From: a virus
Length of the DNA stretch: 29,711 nt
Virus record (IMG/VR): IMGVR_UViG_3300021365_000068
Location: 1 to 29,711 of that record
Reading direction: 5' to 3' (one strand)
Part shown: piece by piece, positions 21,324 through 29,432 of the stretch
How the letters are laid out: each line of letters opens with the position of its first letter
Numbering within the stretch: position 1 is the stretch's first letter
The notes under the pieces: generated by a model
What the model was told of the DNA's origin: nothing
What the model saw: only the letters and a program-made list of their open reading frames with translations
The model's database searches: none
Position numbers and translations under genes: made by a program

Positions 21324-21778
21324 CATCAGGCGTCCGGCTAATAGTAGCGGATGCGGTTGAGAAAATGAGAGAGCAGTCAGATGATGTTCGTCTGTTTGTT
21401 CTCCCAGTCACACCACGCCCCGCTTCAAGGCCCCGAGTCTCGAAGTGGGGAGTCTATTACGGAAAGCCCTACACAGAATTTCGTAATGCAAGCCAACCGT
21501 ATGCAAATGCCTACAACTCCTTCCCCCCGATTTATGGCCCAGTAGTAATCTTTATTGAGGTTGTCTGTGAAAAGCCTAAGACCGGGAAGCTGCTACACCC
21601 TCGCGGCGATGTTGACAACTATGCTAAGGGTCCCATGGACTGCATGACCAAATCAGGAAACTTTTGGCACGACGACGTTCAAGTTGTCTCCTGCCAATGC
21701 GTCAAACGCTACGCCGATCCCTTAGAAGATGAGCAACCTGCCATCAACTTATATTTCTACGAACTTCAGGAAACCTAA
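21320..21778 (+). CDS. RusA-family Holliday junction resolvase
   Basis: A 152-residue RusA-like endodeoxyribonuclease. After a 22-residue lead it shows PASRPRV, then GDVDNYAKGPMDCM with Asp97, Asp99 and Asp107 and Lys103, and later WHDDVQV with Asp118-Asp119. These acidic residues bind Mg2+ in the RusA active site. It cuts four-way and branched DNA before packaging, a role that T7 gives to the unrelated gp3 endonuclease I. ATG 21320 overlaps the SSB stop; an internal ATG at 21365 would give a length nearer E. coli RusA (120 aa) but lacks a good ribosome binding site. Confidence 0.85.
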   Translation: MTSGVRLIVADAVEKMREQSDDVRLFVLPVTPRPASRPRVSKWGVYYGKPYTEFRNASQPYANAYNSFPPIYGPVVIFIEVVCEKPKTGKLLHPRGDVDNYAKGPMDCMTKSGNFWHDDVQVVSCQCVKRYADPLEDEQPAINLYFYELQET

Positions 21779-21886
21779 TTGAAACACCGTTACCCGCGCG
21801 CTGCCAAAGCGAGCCGAGTAATTGCCACCCTGTTTGGGCTGGCTATTGCCTGTGCCTTTGTTGCAGCTGTTACCCCACTTACATAA
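21779..21886 (+). CDS. small single-span membrane protein (35 aa, TTG start)
   Basis: TTG 21779 follows the resolvase stop directly and has AGGAA at about 21769-21773, a good spacing. It encodes a basic N-terminus (KHRYPRAAKASR) and one hydrophobic segment VIATLFGLAIACAFVAAV, ending TPLT. The positive-inside pattern predicts an N-in inner-membrane peptide. Function unknown; tiny membrane proteins are common in phage early regions. Confidence 0.45.
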   Translation: MKHRYPRAAKASRVIATLFGLAIACAFVAAVTPLT

Positions 21887-21898
21887 GAGAACCACCCT

Positions 21899-22171
21899 AT
21901 GGCTATCACCCATCCCGCACCAAAAACAAGCCAAGACGAAATGCTTACCCGGCACCTCTTGGAAGTCGGTTCGATAACAGGCGTTGAGGCTCAAACGATC
22001 TACAAGACCCGAAGCATCACGTCGAACATTGTGCGCTTGCGTGCTCAAGGCCTTCGAATCATCACCGAGTTCAAAAAGGATTTGTCGGGCCAGCGCTACG
22101 CGCGCTACCACTGCCTGGACTCAAAAAATTGTGATCGCAAAATCAAAAAGGAGGCGCTTGAAAATGCGTAG
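21899..22171 (+). CDS. winged-helix domain protein (HTH_39-like)
   Basis: A 90-residue protein matching a helix-turn-helix/winged-helix domain that often stands alone in phages. MLTRHLLEVGSITGVEAQTI forms helices 1-2, RSITSNIVRLRAQGLRI the recognition helix, and the wing ends GQRYARYHCLD. The basic C-terminus (KKEALENA after NCDRKIKK) could add DNA contacts. In phages these proteins are thought to act in replication or transcription, but a target is not known. It overlaps the next gene by 8 bases. Confidence 0.78.
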   Translation: MAITHPAPKTSQDEMLTRHLLEVGSITGVEAQTIYKTRSITSNIVRLRAQGLRIITEFKKDLSGQRYARYHCLDSKNCDRKIKKEALENA

Positions 22172-22400
22172 CCTTCTTGTCTCTATCGCATCGCTACCCG
22201 CCAAGCTGCTGGGCTACGCATTGATTTTATGTGGATTTTGCTTTGCCACCCTAGGCGCTTTGTTGGCTAAAGCCGGCGCATGGATGGCGAGCGTCGAAAT
22301 CATGTCCATCACGCTTCCCGCCGATACCGAAGTTGACCTCACTGACGACGAGCTTCGTGACATTTGTAATAGGGCAGCAAAAACCCGTAAACCAGACTGA
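22164..22400 (+). CDS. small membrane protein (78 aa)
   Basis: ATG 22164 has GGAGG about 9 bases upstream and overlaps the end of the winged-helix gene. Residues about 9-45 hold one long or two short hydrophobic helices (AKLLGYALILCGFCFATLGA, then LLAKAGAWMA), followed by a soluble acidic tail (DTEVDLTDDELRDICNRAAK). Earlier starts in the same frame would run through the previous gene and are rejected. No family recognised; a membrane-anchored early protein. Confidence 0.55.
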   Translation: MRSLLVSIASLPAKLLGYALILCGFCFATLGALLAKAGAWMASVEIMSITLPADTEVDLTDDELRDICNRAAKTRKPD

Positions 22401-22410
22401 GGAGTCCATC

Positions 22411-23217
22411 ATGTACAAAAACGAAAGTGGCTACCAAGCCTTGATATTGGATGTCTTACAAAATGGCATCAACCGTCCTGACCGGACAGGCACAGGAACC
22501 ACTGCCGTTTTTGGTCGACAGATAGTCTTTGAAGATGTTGCCAATAACTTCCCATTGTTCACCAATCGTAAGATCTACACAAAGGGCGTCATTGGGGAGC
22601 TGTGCGCATTTGTCAGAGGCGCAACCTCGGTTGAAGAGCTCAAATCTTGGGGCTGCAACTACTGGGATGGCTTTGCTATTGAAGATGCTGACCCCGAGTA
22701 CGACCTTGGGCCCATTTATGGCGCGCAGTGGCGAGAGTTTAACGGCCAAGAGTGTGACCAGTTGCGCGGCGTAATTTCAAACCTAAAGTCTAACCCGTAC
22801 TCGCGCAGACATTTGGTATCCGCATGGAACCCTATCGAGCTTGACGACATGGCACTACCGCCATGCTTTCATGCGTTCCAGCTGTTTGTGTCTGATGGTG
22901 TCCTGGACATGATCTGCTTAATGAGATCAGTCGACATTTGTATCGGGCTGCCCAGTGACGTCTTCCTGCACGCAATGCTGCTTAAGCTCATCGCAGCTGA
23001 AGTCGGGCTCATCGCCGGGGACCTCACGTTCCAAACAGGGGACACGCACATTTACAACAACCACCTGGAGCAGGCTCTGGTTATTGCAGAGCGAGACCTG
23101 TGCCCGCCATGTAGCGTGACTATCGATCAAACAGCGACTGTACAAGTCGCCCCCGAGCATATCCACATAACCAACTACACCCATCAACCAGCCATAAAGT
23201 TAGGAATATCAATATGA
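22411..23217 (+). CDS. ThyA-family enzyme, possibly dCMP-specific (methylase/hydroxymethylase)
   Basis: A 268-residue thymidylate-synthase fold protein (E. coli ThyA 264 aa). Visible are RTGTGT (25-30), Arg132-Arg133 in SRRHLVSAWNP, catalytic Cys152 in LPPC, Arg172-Ser173, Asp175, and THIY with His213 and Tyr215. Two positions depart from ThyA: Asp183 (GLPSD) in place of Asn177, and Met171 in place of Gln165. T4 dCMP hydroxymethylase has Asp179 and MRS at these places, and Asp179 is known to select cytosine. The residue after the catalytic Cys is Phe, not His. So the substrate may be dCMP, giving 5-methyl- or 5-hydroxymethyl-dCMP. Plain dUMP methylation cannot be excluded. Start: GAGGAG before ATG 22411. 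Confidence 0.88.
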   Translation: MYKNESGYQALILDVLQNGINRPDRTGTGTTAVFGRQIVFEDVANNFPLFTNRKIYTKGVIGELCAFVRGATSVEELKSWGCNYWDGFAIEDADPEYDLGPIYGAQWREFNGQECDQLRGVISNLKSNPYSRRHLVSAWNPIELDDMALPPCFHAFQLFVSDGVLDMICLMRSVDICIGLPSDVFLHAMLLKLIAAEVGLIAGDLTFQTGDTHIYNNHLEQALVIAERDLCPPCSVTIDQTATVQVAPEHIHITNYTHQPAIKLGISI

Positions 23218-23414
23218 AACAGCAAATAGAAATGAGCCTTGCCGAGTTGGCTTGTGAGTCAAGTGACCTGCTTGAGGACTATCTCGATTTTTGTCAGCAC
23301 CTCAAAGATGAAGGCAATGACGAGGTTGTGCCTCTTGCGGAGTTTGCCCGGTGGCGCAACGCCGAGTTTGCCGAGCGTGACGAATGGACTAATCCGGAGC
23401 CACCAATTCATTAG
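23214..23414 (+). CDS. small acidic hypothetical protein (66 aa)
   Basis: A 66-residue, strongly acidic helical protein with LAELACESSDLLEDYLDFCQ, then VVPLAEFARWRNAEFAERDE and a proline-rich end (NPEPPIH). ATG 23214 overlaps the stop of the ThyA gene (ATGA), with TAGGA upstream, so it is translated after it and before the primase-helicase. A regulator or DNA mimic is conceivable from the charge, but there is no direct support. Not recognised. Confidence 0.58.
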   Translation: MKQQIEMSLAELACESSDLLEDYLDFCQHLKDEGNDEVVPLAEFARWRNAEFAERDEWTNPEPPIH

Positions 23415-23430
23415 ACCTGAGGAGGCCACA

Positions 23431-25086
23431 ATGGAACAAAAAGAAAGTGCATTTGTAGAGCATATCGACTGTGAAGCCTGTGGGTCTTCCGATGCGAATA
23501 GTCTCTATGATGACGGACACCAATACTGCTTTGCTTGCACCGCTTACAAGGGTCCTAGCCAAGACAGCCCAGAGCCTAAAGTTGCCCTAGTCACCGAGAC
23601 CTTCCCAGACCGGGGGTTTATACATGGCGAGTACTTAGATCTAGTAAAACGCCAAATCAAAGCTACCGTCTGCAAAACTATGGGCTACATGGTTGGCGTC
23701 TATCAGGGACAAAAGTGTCACATCGCCCCAATTCATGACGACAAGGGTCGACTGGTTGCCCAGAAGATCCGGCTCCCTGGGAAAGACTTCCGTGTCATTG
23801 GCGACTTGAAGCAGGGCGGACTGGTCTTCCAACATAAGTTCAAGAGTGGCGGCAAGCGTTTGGTTATTACCGAAGGCGAGCTTGATGCCTTGAGCTACGC
23901 AACGGTTGCACCTAGCTGGGAAGTGGTCTCACTACCTAACGGGGCTGCAGGCGCTGCTAAGGCCATTCGCAGGAACCTCGAGTTTGTTGATAGCTTCGAC
24001 GAGGTCTGCTTCATGTTTGATATGGATGAACCTGGGCAGGAAAGTGCACGAGAGTGCGCTGAGCTACTTTCACCCGGCAAAGCCAAAATTGTGCAGCTGA
24101 GCTTAAAAGATGCCAACGAGATGCTGGTAGCTGGGTTAATTAAAGAGCTCAAAAATAGCGTCTACAACGCCAAGTCCTATAGCCCTGAGGGAATCGTGCT
24201 GGGCAGCGACCTGACAATCGCTGAGCTCCAGGCCGTCACACCGAAAGGCTGCTGCATTCCATATCTACAGCTCAACAAGATGATCCGAGGATTGCGAAAG
24301 CGTGAGCTCGTTATGGTCTGTGCAGGTTCTGGTATTGGCAAGTCGTCATTCACCCGAGAACTGGGTTACCACCTTGCAACTGAGCACGGCCAGAAAGTTG
24401 GCTATGTGATGCTTGAAGAGTCTGTGTCTAAAACTGCGCAGGCAATGGTTGCCCTGGATAACAACGTGCCCCTGGGTGACTTGATGGAAGAGTCCAGCAT
24501 CCTGACCCAGGAACAGTGGGAAGCATCTTACTCAAAGGTCGTTGAGCCTGCTGCGTTCTATGACTCATTTGGCTCGTCAGAGGTCGACAAGCTGATTGGC
24601 AAAATGCGGTATCTGGCTGTCGGGCTCGAGTGCGACTTTATCGTTTTAGACCATGTGTCCATGGTGGTATCAGGTGGCACTGACGACGAGCGCAAAAGCC
24701 TAGACATGCTAATGACCAAGCTGCGGCAGATGGTTGAGAACACAGGCGCTGGTGTTATTGCAGTCAGCCACATTAAGCGAGGCGACAAAAATAAAAGCTA
24801 CAACGAAGGTGGCTCTATTTCCCTCACGGATTTGCGGGGGAGTGCAGCGTTAGAGCAGCTCAGCGATATCGTCATTGGTATCGAGCGAGACCAGCAAGCG
24901 GAAGACGACTCTGATGTCGCAAAACTCAGGCTATTGAAAAACCGCCCATTTGGGCAAGTCGGACCAGCAGGACATCTTAAATACAACGTTGAAACAGGGC
25001 GCATGAATCCTGTTGACCACGAACCAAACCAAACCCCAACCGAAGCTGCGAGCACTCTGCCGTGGGATTCAATTACAGACATTTAA
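23431..25086 (+). CDS. DNA primase-helicase (T7 gp4-like)
   Basis: A 551-residue fused primase and replicative helicase (T7 gp4 566 aa). The zinc-binding primase domain has Cys14, Cys17, Cys33 and Cys36. The Toprim core shows Glu148 in ITEGELDAL and Asp197/Asp199 in FDMDEPG. The RecA-like helicase carries Walker A CAGSGIGKSS with Lys304, Walker B FIVLDH, the sensor VSHIKRG and DLRGSAALEQLSDIVIGIER typical of gp4. It should unwind DNA as a ring and make primers for the polymerase encoded at 27536. The start at 23431 is taken for the very strong GAGGAGG; upstream in-frame starts lie within the preceding gene. All catalytic motifs are intact. Confidence 0.95.
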   Translation: MEQKESAFVEHIDCEACGSSDANSLYDDGHQYCFACTAYKGPSQDSPEPKVALVTETFPDRGFIHGEYLDLVKRQIKATVCKTMGYMVGVYQGQKCHIAPIHDDKGRLVAQKIRLPGKDFRVIGDLKQGGLVFQHKFKSGGKRLVITEGELDALSYATVAPSWEVVSLPNGAAGAAKAIRRNLEFVDSFDEVCFMFDMDEPGQESARECAELLSPGKAKIVQLSLKDANEMLVAGLIKELKNSVYNAKSYSPEGIVLGSDLTIAELQAVTPKGCCIPYLQLNKMIRGLRKRELVMVCAGSGIGKSSFTRELGYHLATEHGQKVGYVMLEESVSKTAQAMVALDNNVPLGDLMEESSILTQEQWEASYSKVVEPAAFYDSFGSSEVDKLIGKMRYLAVGLECDFIVLDHVSMVVSGGTDDERKSLDMLMTKLRQMVENTGAGVIAVSHIKRGDKNKSYNEGGSISLTDLRGSAALEQLSDIVIGIERDQQAEDDSDVAKLRLLKNRPFGQVGPAGHLKYNVETGRMNPVDHEPNQTPTEAASTLPWDSITDI

Positions 25087-25099
25087 GGAATAAAGAGAC

Positions 25100-26998
25100 A
25101 TGAGCGAGACGATGACTGAGTACCAAAAATATATAGCCCTAAGCCGATATGCCCGCTGGTTGCCTGAGGAAGCACGCCGGGAGACTTGGGAAGAAACCGT
25201 TGACCGCTACATGATCAACGTAGTTGCCAAAAAAGTTGATCCCGATACATACCAAGAAATAAGAACTAGCATACTTGAACTAAAGGTTATGCCCTCAATG
25301 CGTGCCCTGATGTCTGCAGGCCCCGCAATGGATCGCGATAACACCTGTGCCTATAACTGCAGCTATTTGCCTGTCGATGACCCAAAGTCATTTGATGAAG
25401 CAATGTTTATCCTGTTGTGTGGTACGGGGGTGGGCTTCTCTGTCGAGCGGCAGTATGTCTCAAAGCTGCCTGATGTGCCTGATGAGTTATTTCCCAGCAT
25501 GACCACGATTGTGGTACGTGATAGCAAAGAAGGCTGGGCAAAAGCCTTGCGCCAATTGATGTCGCTGTTGTGGTCTGGTGAAGTCCCAGTTTGGGATGTC
25601 TCCCGGGTACGCGCAGCAGGCACAAAGCTCAAAACCTTTGGTGGCCGTGCAAGCGGACCTGCACCCCTGGAAGAGCTATTTGCCTTTGTTTGTGAAACCT
25701 TCAAAGCAGCAGCAGGCGGTCGCCTGTCCTCGCTCCAGTGCCATGACATCATGTGCAAAATCGGTGAGGTGGTTGTAGCTGGTGGCGTTAGGCGTTCAGC
25801 CATGATTAGTCTGTCTAACCTGTCCGATGACCGCATGCGTCATGCTAAGTCTGGCAACTGGTACGACATGGAGCCGCAACGAGGGCTAGCAAACAACTCA
25901 GTGGCATACACCGAGAAGCCTGATGTTGAAACGTTCCTGCGTGAGTGGTCTGCCCTGGTTGAATCTAAGTCTGGCGAGCGTGGCATATTTTCACGCATAG
26001 CCTCACAGAAGCAGGCTGGTAAGAACGGCCGCAGGGACGCCTCACGCGACTTTGGCACCAATCCGTGCAGCGAAATCATTTTGCGCCCGTACCAGTTTTG
26101 CAACCTAACCGAGGTTGTGATCCGGGCTGATGACACTGAAGCATCGCTTGAGCAAAAGGTTCGAGTGGCGTCTATCCTGGGCACAATCCAATCAACCTAC
26201 ACCAAATTCCCATACTTAAGAAAGCTCTGGGAAAACAACACGTCAGAGGAAAGGCTGCTGGGTGTATCGATGACAGGCATCATGGACAACTATCAGGTTT
26301 CTACTGGACCTGATGCTGCCGGGATCCTGGAGCGCCTTAAACAGGTTGCTATTGATACTAATGAGCTCTGGGCCGAAAACCTAGGCGTCGAAGTCTCAAC
26401 AGCCATCACCGCTGTGAAGCCATCGGGCACAGTTTCCCAACTGGTCGATTCAGCATCCGGGATTCATACACGCCATTCTGAGTACTATATCAGGACTGTG
26501 CGCGGTGATAACAAGGATCCACTAACGCAGTTCCTCCAGGCTAAGGGCATACCAAGTGAGCCATGCGCGTACCGGGGCAACACAACAACGGTCTTTAGCT
26601 TCCCAACCAAAGCACCTGAGGGCGCAGTGACCCGTGATGACATCAACGCTATTCAGCAGCTAGAAATTTGGCTGATGTACCAGCGCCATTGGTGTGAGCA
26701 CAAGCCTTCGGTGACCATCACAGTCCGCAATGAGGAGTGGCTTGATGTTGGCGCTTGGGTTTATAAGCACTTTGATGAGGTCTCAGGTGTGTCATTCCTG
26801 CCGCATTCGGACCACACCTACAAGCAAGCTCCTTACCAAGAGATTACCGCAGAAGCATACGAAGCAGCATTTGCTGATATGCCTACGGCTATCGACTGGA
26901 CGGGGCTACAGGAGTTTGAAAAAGAAGATACAACAGTGAGCAGCCAGACCATGGCATGTAGCGGTGACAGCTGCGAGCTTGTTGACATCGGAGGTTAA
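25100..26998 (+). CDS. class II (adenosylcobalamin-dependent) ribonucleotide reductase
   Basis: A 632-residue monomeric, RTPR-like reductase that turns ribonucleotides into deoxyribonucleotides. NPCSEI supplies Cys323 (thiyl radical site) and Glu325, with Asn321; Cys87 (YNCSYLP) and Cys334 (YQFCNL) form the active-site disulfide pair. GTGVGFSVER and KPSGTVSQLVDSASGIH are typical of the family. The C-terminus ACSGDSCELVDIGG holds the mobile Cys pair used for re-reduction. No small radical subunit or glycyl-radical activase gene lies nearby, consistent with B12 use. Such enzymes are common in marine phages and work in oxic or anoxic cells. AAGGAA precedes ATG 25100. A terminator follows the gene. 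Confidence 0.92.
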   Translation: MSETMTEYQKYIALSRYARWLPEEARRETWEETVDRYMINVVAKKVDPDTYQEIRTSILELKVMPSMRALMSAGPAMDRDNTCAYNCSYLPVDDPKSFDEAMFILLCGTGVGFSVERQYVSKLPDVPDELFPSMTTIVVRDSKEGWAKALRQLMSLLWSGEVPVWDVSRVRAAGTKLKTFGGRASGPAPLEELFAFVCETFKAAAGGRLSSLQCHDIMCKIGEVVVAGGVRRSAMISLSNLSDDRMRHAKSGNWYDMEPQRGLANNSVAYTEKPDVETFLREWSALVESKSGERGIFSRIASQKQAGKNGRRDASRDFGTNPCSEIILRPYQFCNLTEVVIRADDTEASLEQKVRVASILGTIQSTYTKFPYLRKLWENNTSEERLLGVSMTGIMDNYQVSTGPDAAGILERLKQVAIDTNELWAENLGVEVSTAITAVKPSGTVSQLVDSASGIHTRHSEYYIRTVRGDNKDPLTQFLQAKGIPSEPCAYRGNTTTVFSFPTKAPEGAVTRDDINAIQQLEIWLMYQRHWCEHKPSVTITVRNEEWLDVGAWVYKHFDEVSGVSFLPHSDHTYKQAPYQEITAEAYEAAFADMPTAIDWTGLQEFEKEDTTVSSQTMACSGDSCELVDIGG

Positions 26999-27004
26999 AC
27001 CATC

Positions 27005-27027
27005 AGGGGTCGCAAGGCCCCTTTTTT
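27005..27027 (+). terminator. intrinsic terminator with GNRA loop between reductase and DHFR genes
   Basis: AGGGGTC (27005-27011), loop GCAA, GGCCCCT (27016-27022), one G-T pair, then T residues to 27027. As the downstream gene begins 15 bases later with no promoter visible, it probably attenuates rather than stops transcription. Confidence 0.85.
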
Positions 27028-27041
27028 ATTTGGAGACACTA

Positions 27042-27524
27042 ATGAAGCTATCAATAATTGCAGCTGTAAATGCTGACAATGTAATCGGTAAGCAGGGCGC
27101 GTTGCCCTGGCACATCCCAGAAGATCTGGAGTATTTCAAAGCAGTAACAATGGGCAAACCCATCCTGATGGGGCGCAAGACATTTGAATCTATTGGTCGG
27201 GTTCTCCCCGGGCGCATTCATATTGTACTGACCCGCAACCCTGACTGGAGCCATCCTGGTGTCCTGGTTGCTCGCAACATGCACCACGCGATAGCAATAG
27301 CGGAGGATGTCGCCGAGGTAATAGTCATTGGAGGCCAACAGGTCTACACCGATGCACTCCCGTACGTTGACAAGCTGTACCTCACTGAAGTGCAAACAAA
27401 GGTGACTGATGCAGATGCGTTTTTCCCAGCTTGGAACAAGAACAAGTGGCGTGCTACCAAAGTGACCATGCCTGCTAAACCTCAAAAAATACCATACCGC
27501 TTTATTGTTTACGAGAGACCTTAA
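27042..27524 (+). CDS. dihydrofolate reductase
   Basis: A 160-residue DHFR (E. coli FolA 159 aa) that restores tetrahydrofolate with NADPH. It shows IIAAVNADNVIGKQGALPWH, catalytic acid Asp28 in IPEDLEYF, the NADPH-binding MGRKTFESIGRVLPGR and IVIGGQQVYTDALP, and ends with RFIVYERP. All family motifs are intact. ATG 27042 has TGGAGA upstream. ThyA-type methylation oxidises the folate cofactor to dihydrofolate, so this gene supports a methylating activity of the ThyA homologue encoded 3.8 kb upstream; hydroxymethylation would not need it. Confidence 0.95.
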   Translation: MKLSIIAAVNADNVIGKQGALPWHIPEDLEYFKAVTMGKPILMGRKTFESIGRVLPGRIHIVLTRNPDWSHPGVLVARNMHHAIAIAEDVAEVIVIGGQQVYTDALPYVDKLYLTEVQTKVTDADAFFPAWNKNKWRATKVTMPAKPQKIPYRFIVYERP

Positions 27525-27535
27525 CGGAGGAGCTC

Positions 27536-29428
27536 ATGAAGACCCTGATTTTTGACTTAGAAACAGATGGTTTTGTCGATAGCATGACGACCATTTGGTC
27601 CTGTGGCATCGGCGATCCGGTGACGGGCGAAATACAAACCTATACTGATTATGATGATGACTACCCATCATTGCAAACAGGTATTGAGCGTCTGGTTGCA
27701 GCTGACAGAGTAGTCGCGCACAACCTCATTGGGTTTGACTATTGGGCCCTGCACAAACTTTATCCCAACACTCTAAGGTTTGAGCAGCTTTGGGATTCAA
27801 TCGTTGTAGCAGCCCTAATTGAGCCAGAACGACGCTCACATGCCATCAAAGCATACGGCCAAGAGTTTGGGGCTGAGAAGGGTGACTTTACGAACTTCAC
27901 CATGCAGCTGGAAGACGGAAAAACACGCGAGCAACAGTTCAAAGAAATGTTCCTGTATTGCGAGCGCGATGTGGAGATCAATATGAAGATCTACCACAAA
28001 TTGCAGGCGCAGATGAAGCATGACCTTGTGCACGAAAACATCGACTGGAGGCCCTCAATCGTCAATGAGCACCAAACGTGCTGGGCTCTTGCATTACAGC
28101 AGGCTCACGGGTTTAGGCTCGACCTGGATAAAGCACGCGAGCTTGAAAGCGTACTGACTGAGGAGGCAGTGCTGCTTGATCGTGATATGGGTGATACGTT
28201 CCCACCACAGTACATCCCAGATGGAGCCACATGGGACCATAACGAACATCGCTGGGCAAACATCAAGGTTGCTGACCCAAAGGTCCAGAACAAGTCACGT
28301 GGGATCACTAAAGGCGCTCCGTACACCAAAATAAAGTGCGAAGTGTTTAACGCTGGATCTAGGCTGCAAATTGTACGTCGATTGACCAGTAAGTACCCTG
28401 CTTGGAAACCTAGCAAGTTCACTCCGAGCGGGGTACCCCAGATCGATGAGTCGGTACTGGCCAATCTTCGAGTGCCTGAAGCTGAACCTTTAAAACGGCT
28501 GTTTCGGGTAGAGAAGCAGCTGTCGCAGTTGGCTGGTGGCAAGAACGCGTGGCTCAAGTTGGAGAAAGATGGGCGGGTGCACGGGCGGGTAAAGTCTGTG
28601 GGCTGCCGCACGCATCGCATGAGCCACTTTAATCCCAACATGGGCCAAGTGGATAAGAAAGACATCCGAATGCGTCAGGTGTGGGTGCCGGATCACGGGC
28701 ACAAACTTGTGGGCTGTGATGCCTCCGGGCTAGAGCTTCGAATGCTTGCGCACTATCTAGCTATATGGGATGGGGGCGAGTATGCCAAGGCTGTGATATC
28801 TGGTACGGCTTCTGAAGGTACGGATGCACACACTCGCACGCAAAAGCTAGCAGGCTTAAACAGTCGTGACTCTGCCAAAACCCTCATCTACGCGTTCTTG
28901 TATGGGGCTGGTGATGTAAAGCTCGCTGATGTGCATGCAACTGATGCTAAGAACGCGGGGCTCAAACCGATGGCAATCACGCGACCGAACGGCAAGAAGA
29001 TTCGGAACTCGCTGCTTAAAGGTATCACGGGCCTGGATAAGCTAATTGAGGTCTGCCAGGACCGCGACAAAAAGCAGAAGTGGCTGAAGGGCTTAGATGG
29101 CAGGAAGATCGCTACAAACGGCCAGCACTCAGCCCTCAACACGCTTTTGCAAGGTGCTGGTGCGGTTGTTATGAAAGAAGCAACAAACCAATTCCACTTT
29201 CACATACTTCCGAAGCTCGGCCTTGTCGATGAGCACTGGATGCCAATAGGTTGGAACTATTGCGCAACGGTCCACGATGAAGTTCAGCTGTCTGCAGCCC
29301 CTGAGATCGCTGAGGTGCTTGGTCAGGCCTACGCAGATGCCATCACGCAAGCCGGAGAATTCTTAAGCTTACGGTGCAAACTAGATGGCGAGTATGGTGT
29401 AGGAGACTCCTGGGCTGCCACACACTAA
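27536..29428 (+). CDS. family A DNA polymerase (T7 gp5-like) with 3'-5' exonuclease
   Basis: A 630-residue replicative polymerase (T7 gp5 704 aa). The exonuclease domain has FDLETDG with Asp7 and Glu9 (Exo I) and AHNLIGFDYW (Exo II). Polymerase motif A is GCDASGLELR with Asp395; motif B, RDSAKTLIYAFLYGAG, has Tyr452 where T7 has Tyr526 and E. coli Pol I has Phe762; motif C is VHDEVQ with His580-Asp581. Proofreading and synthesis should both be active. A thioredoxin-binding loop like that of T7 is not obvious, so the processivity factor is uncertain. CGGAGGAG precedes ATG 27536, 11 bases after the DHFR stop. The repeat array starts right after the stop. Confidence 0.97.
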   Translation: MKTLIFDLETDGFVDSMTTIWSCGIGDPVTGEIQTYTDYDDDYPSLQTGIERLVAADRVVAHNLIGFDYWALHKLYPNTLRFEQLWDSIVVAALIEPERRSHAIKAYGQEFGAEKGDFTNFTMQLEDGKTREQQFKEMFLYCERDVEINMKIYHKLQAQMKHDLVHENIDWRPSIVNEHQTCWALALQQAHGFRLDLDKARELESVLTEEAVLLDRDMGDTFPPQYIPDGATWDHNEHRWANIKVADPKVQNKSRGITKGAPYTKIKCEVFNAGSRLQIVRRLTSKYPAWKPSKFTPSGVPQIDESVLANLRVPEAEPLKRLFRVEKQLSQLAGGKNAWLKLEKDGRVHGRVKSVGCRTHRMSHFNPNMGQVDKKDIRMRQVWVPDHGHKLVGCDASGLELRMLAHYLAIWDGGEYAKAVISGTASEGTDAHTRTQKLAGLNSRDSAKTLIYAFLYGAGDVKLADVHATDAKNAGLKPMAITRPNGKKIRNSLLKGITGLDKLIEVCQDRDKKQKWLKGLDGRKIATNGQHSALNTLLQGAGAVVMKEATNQFHFHILPKLGLVDEHWMPIGWNYCATVHDEVQLSAAPEIAEVLGQAYADAITQAGEFLSLRCKLDGEYGVGDSWAATH

Positions 29429-29432
29429 ATTT

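Noticed and set aside
21984-22163. 60-residue extension of the small membrane protein at 22164
   Set aside because: It runs through the winged-helix gene in another frame, and GGAGG precedes ATG 22164.
23239-23430. 64-codon N-terminal extension of the primase-helicase
   Set aside because: It lies inside another gene in a different frame, and GAGGAGG sits just before ATG 23431.
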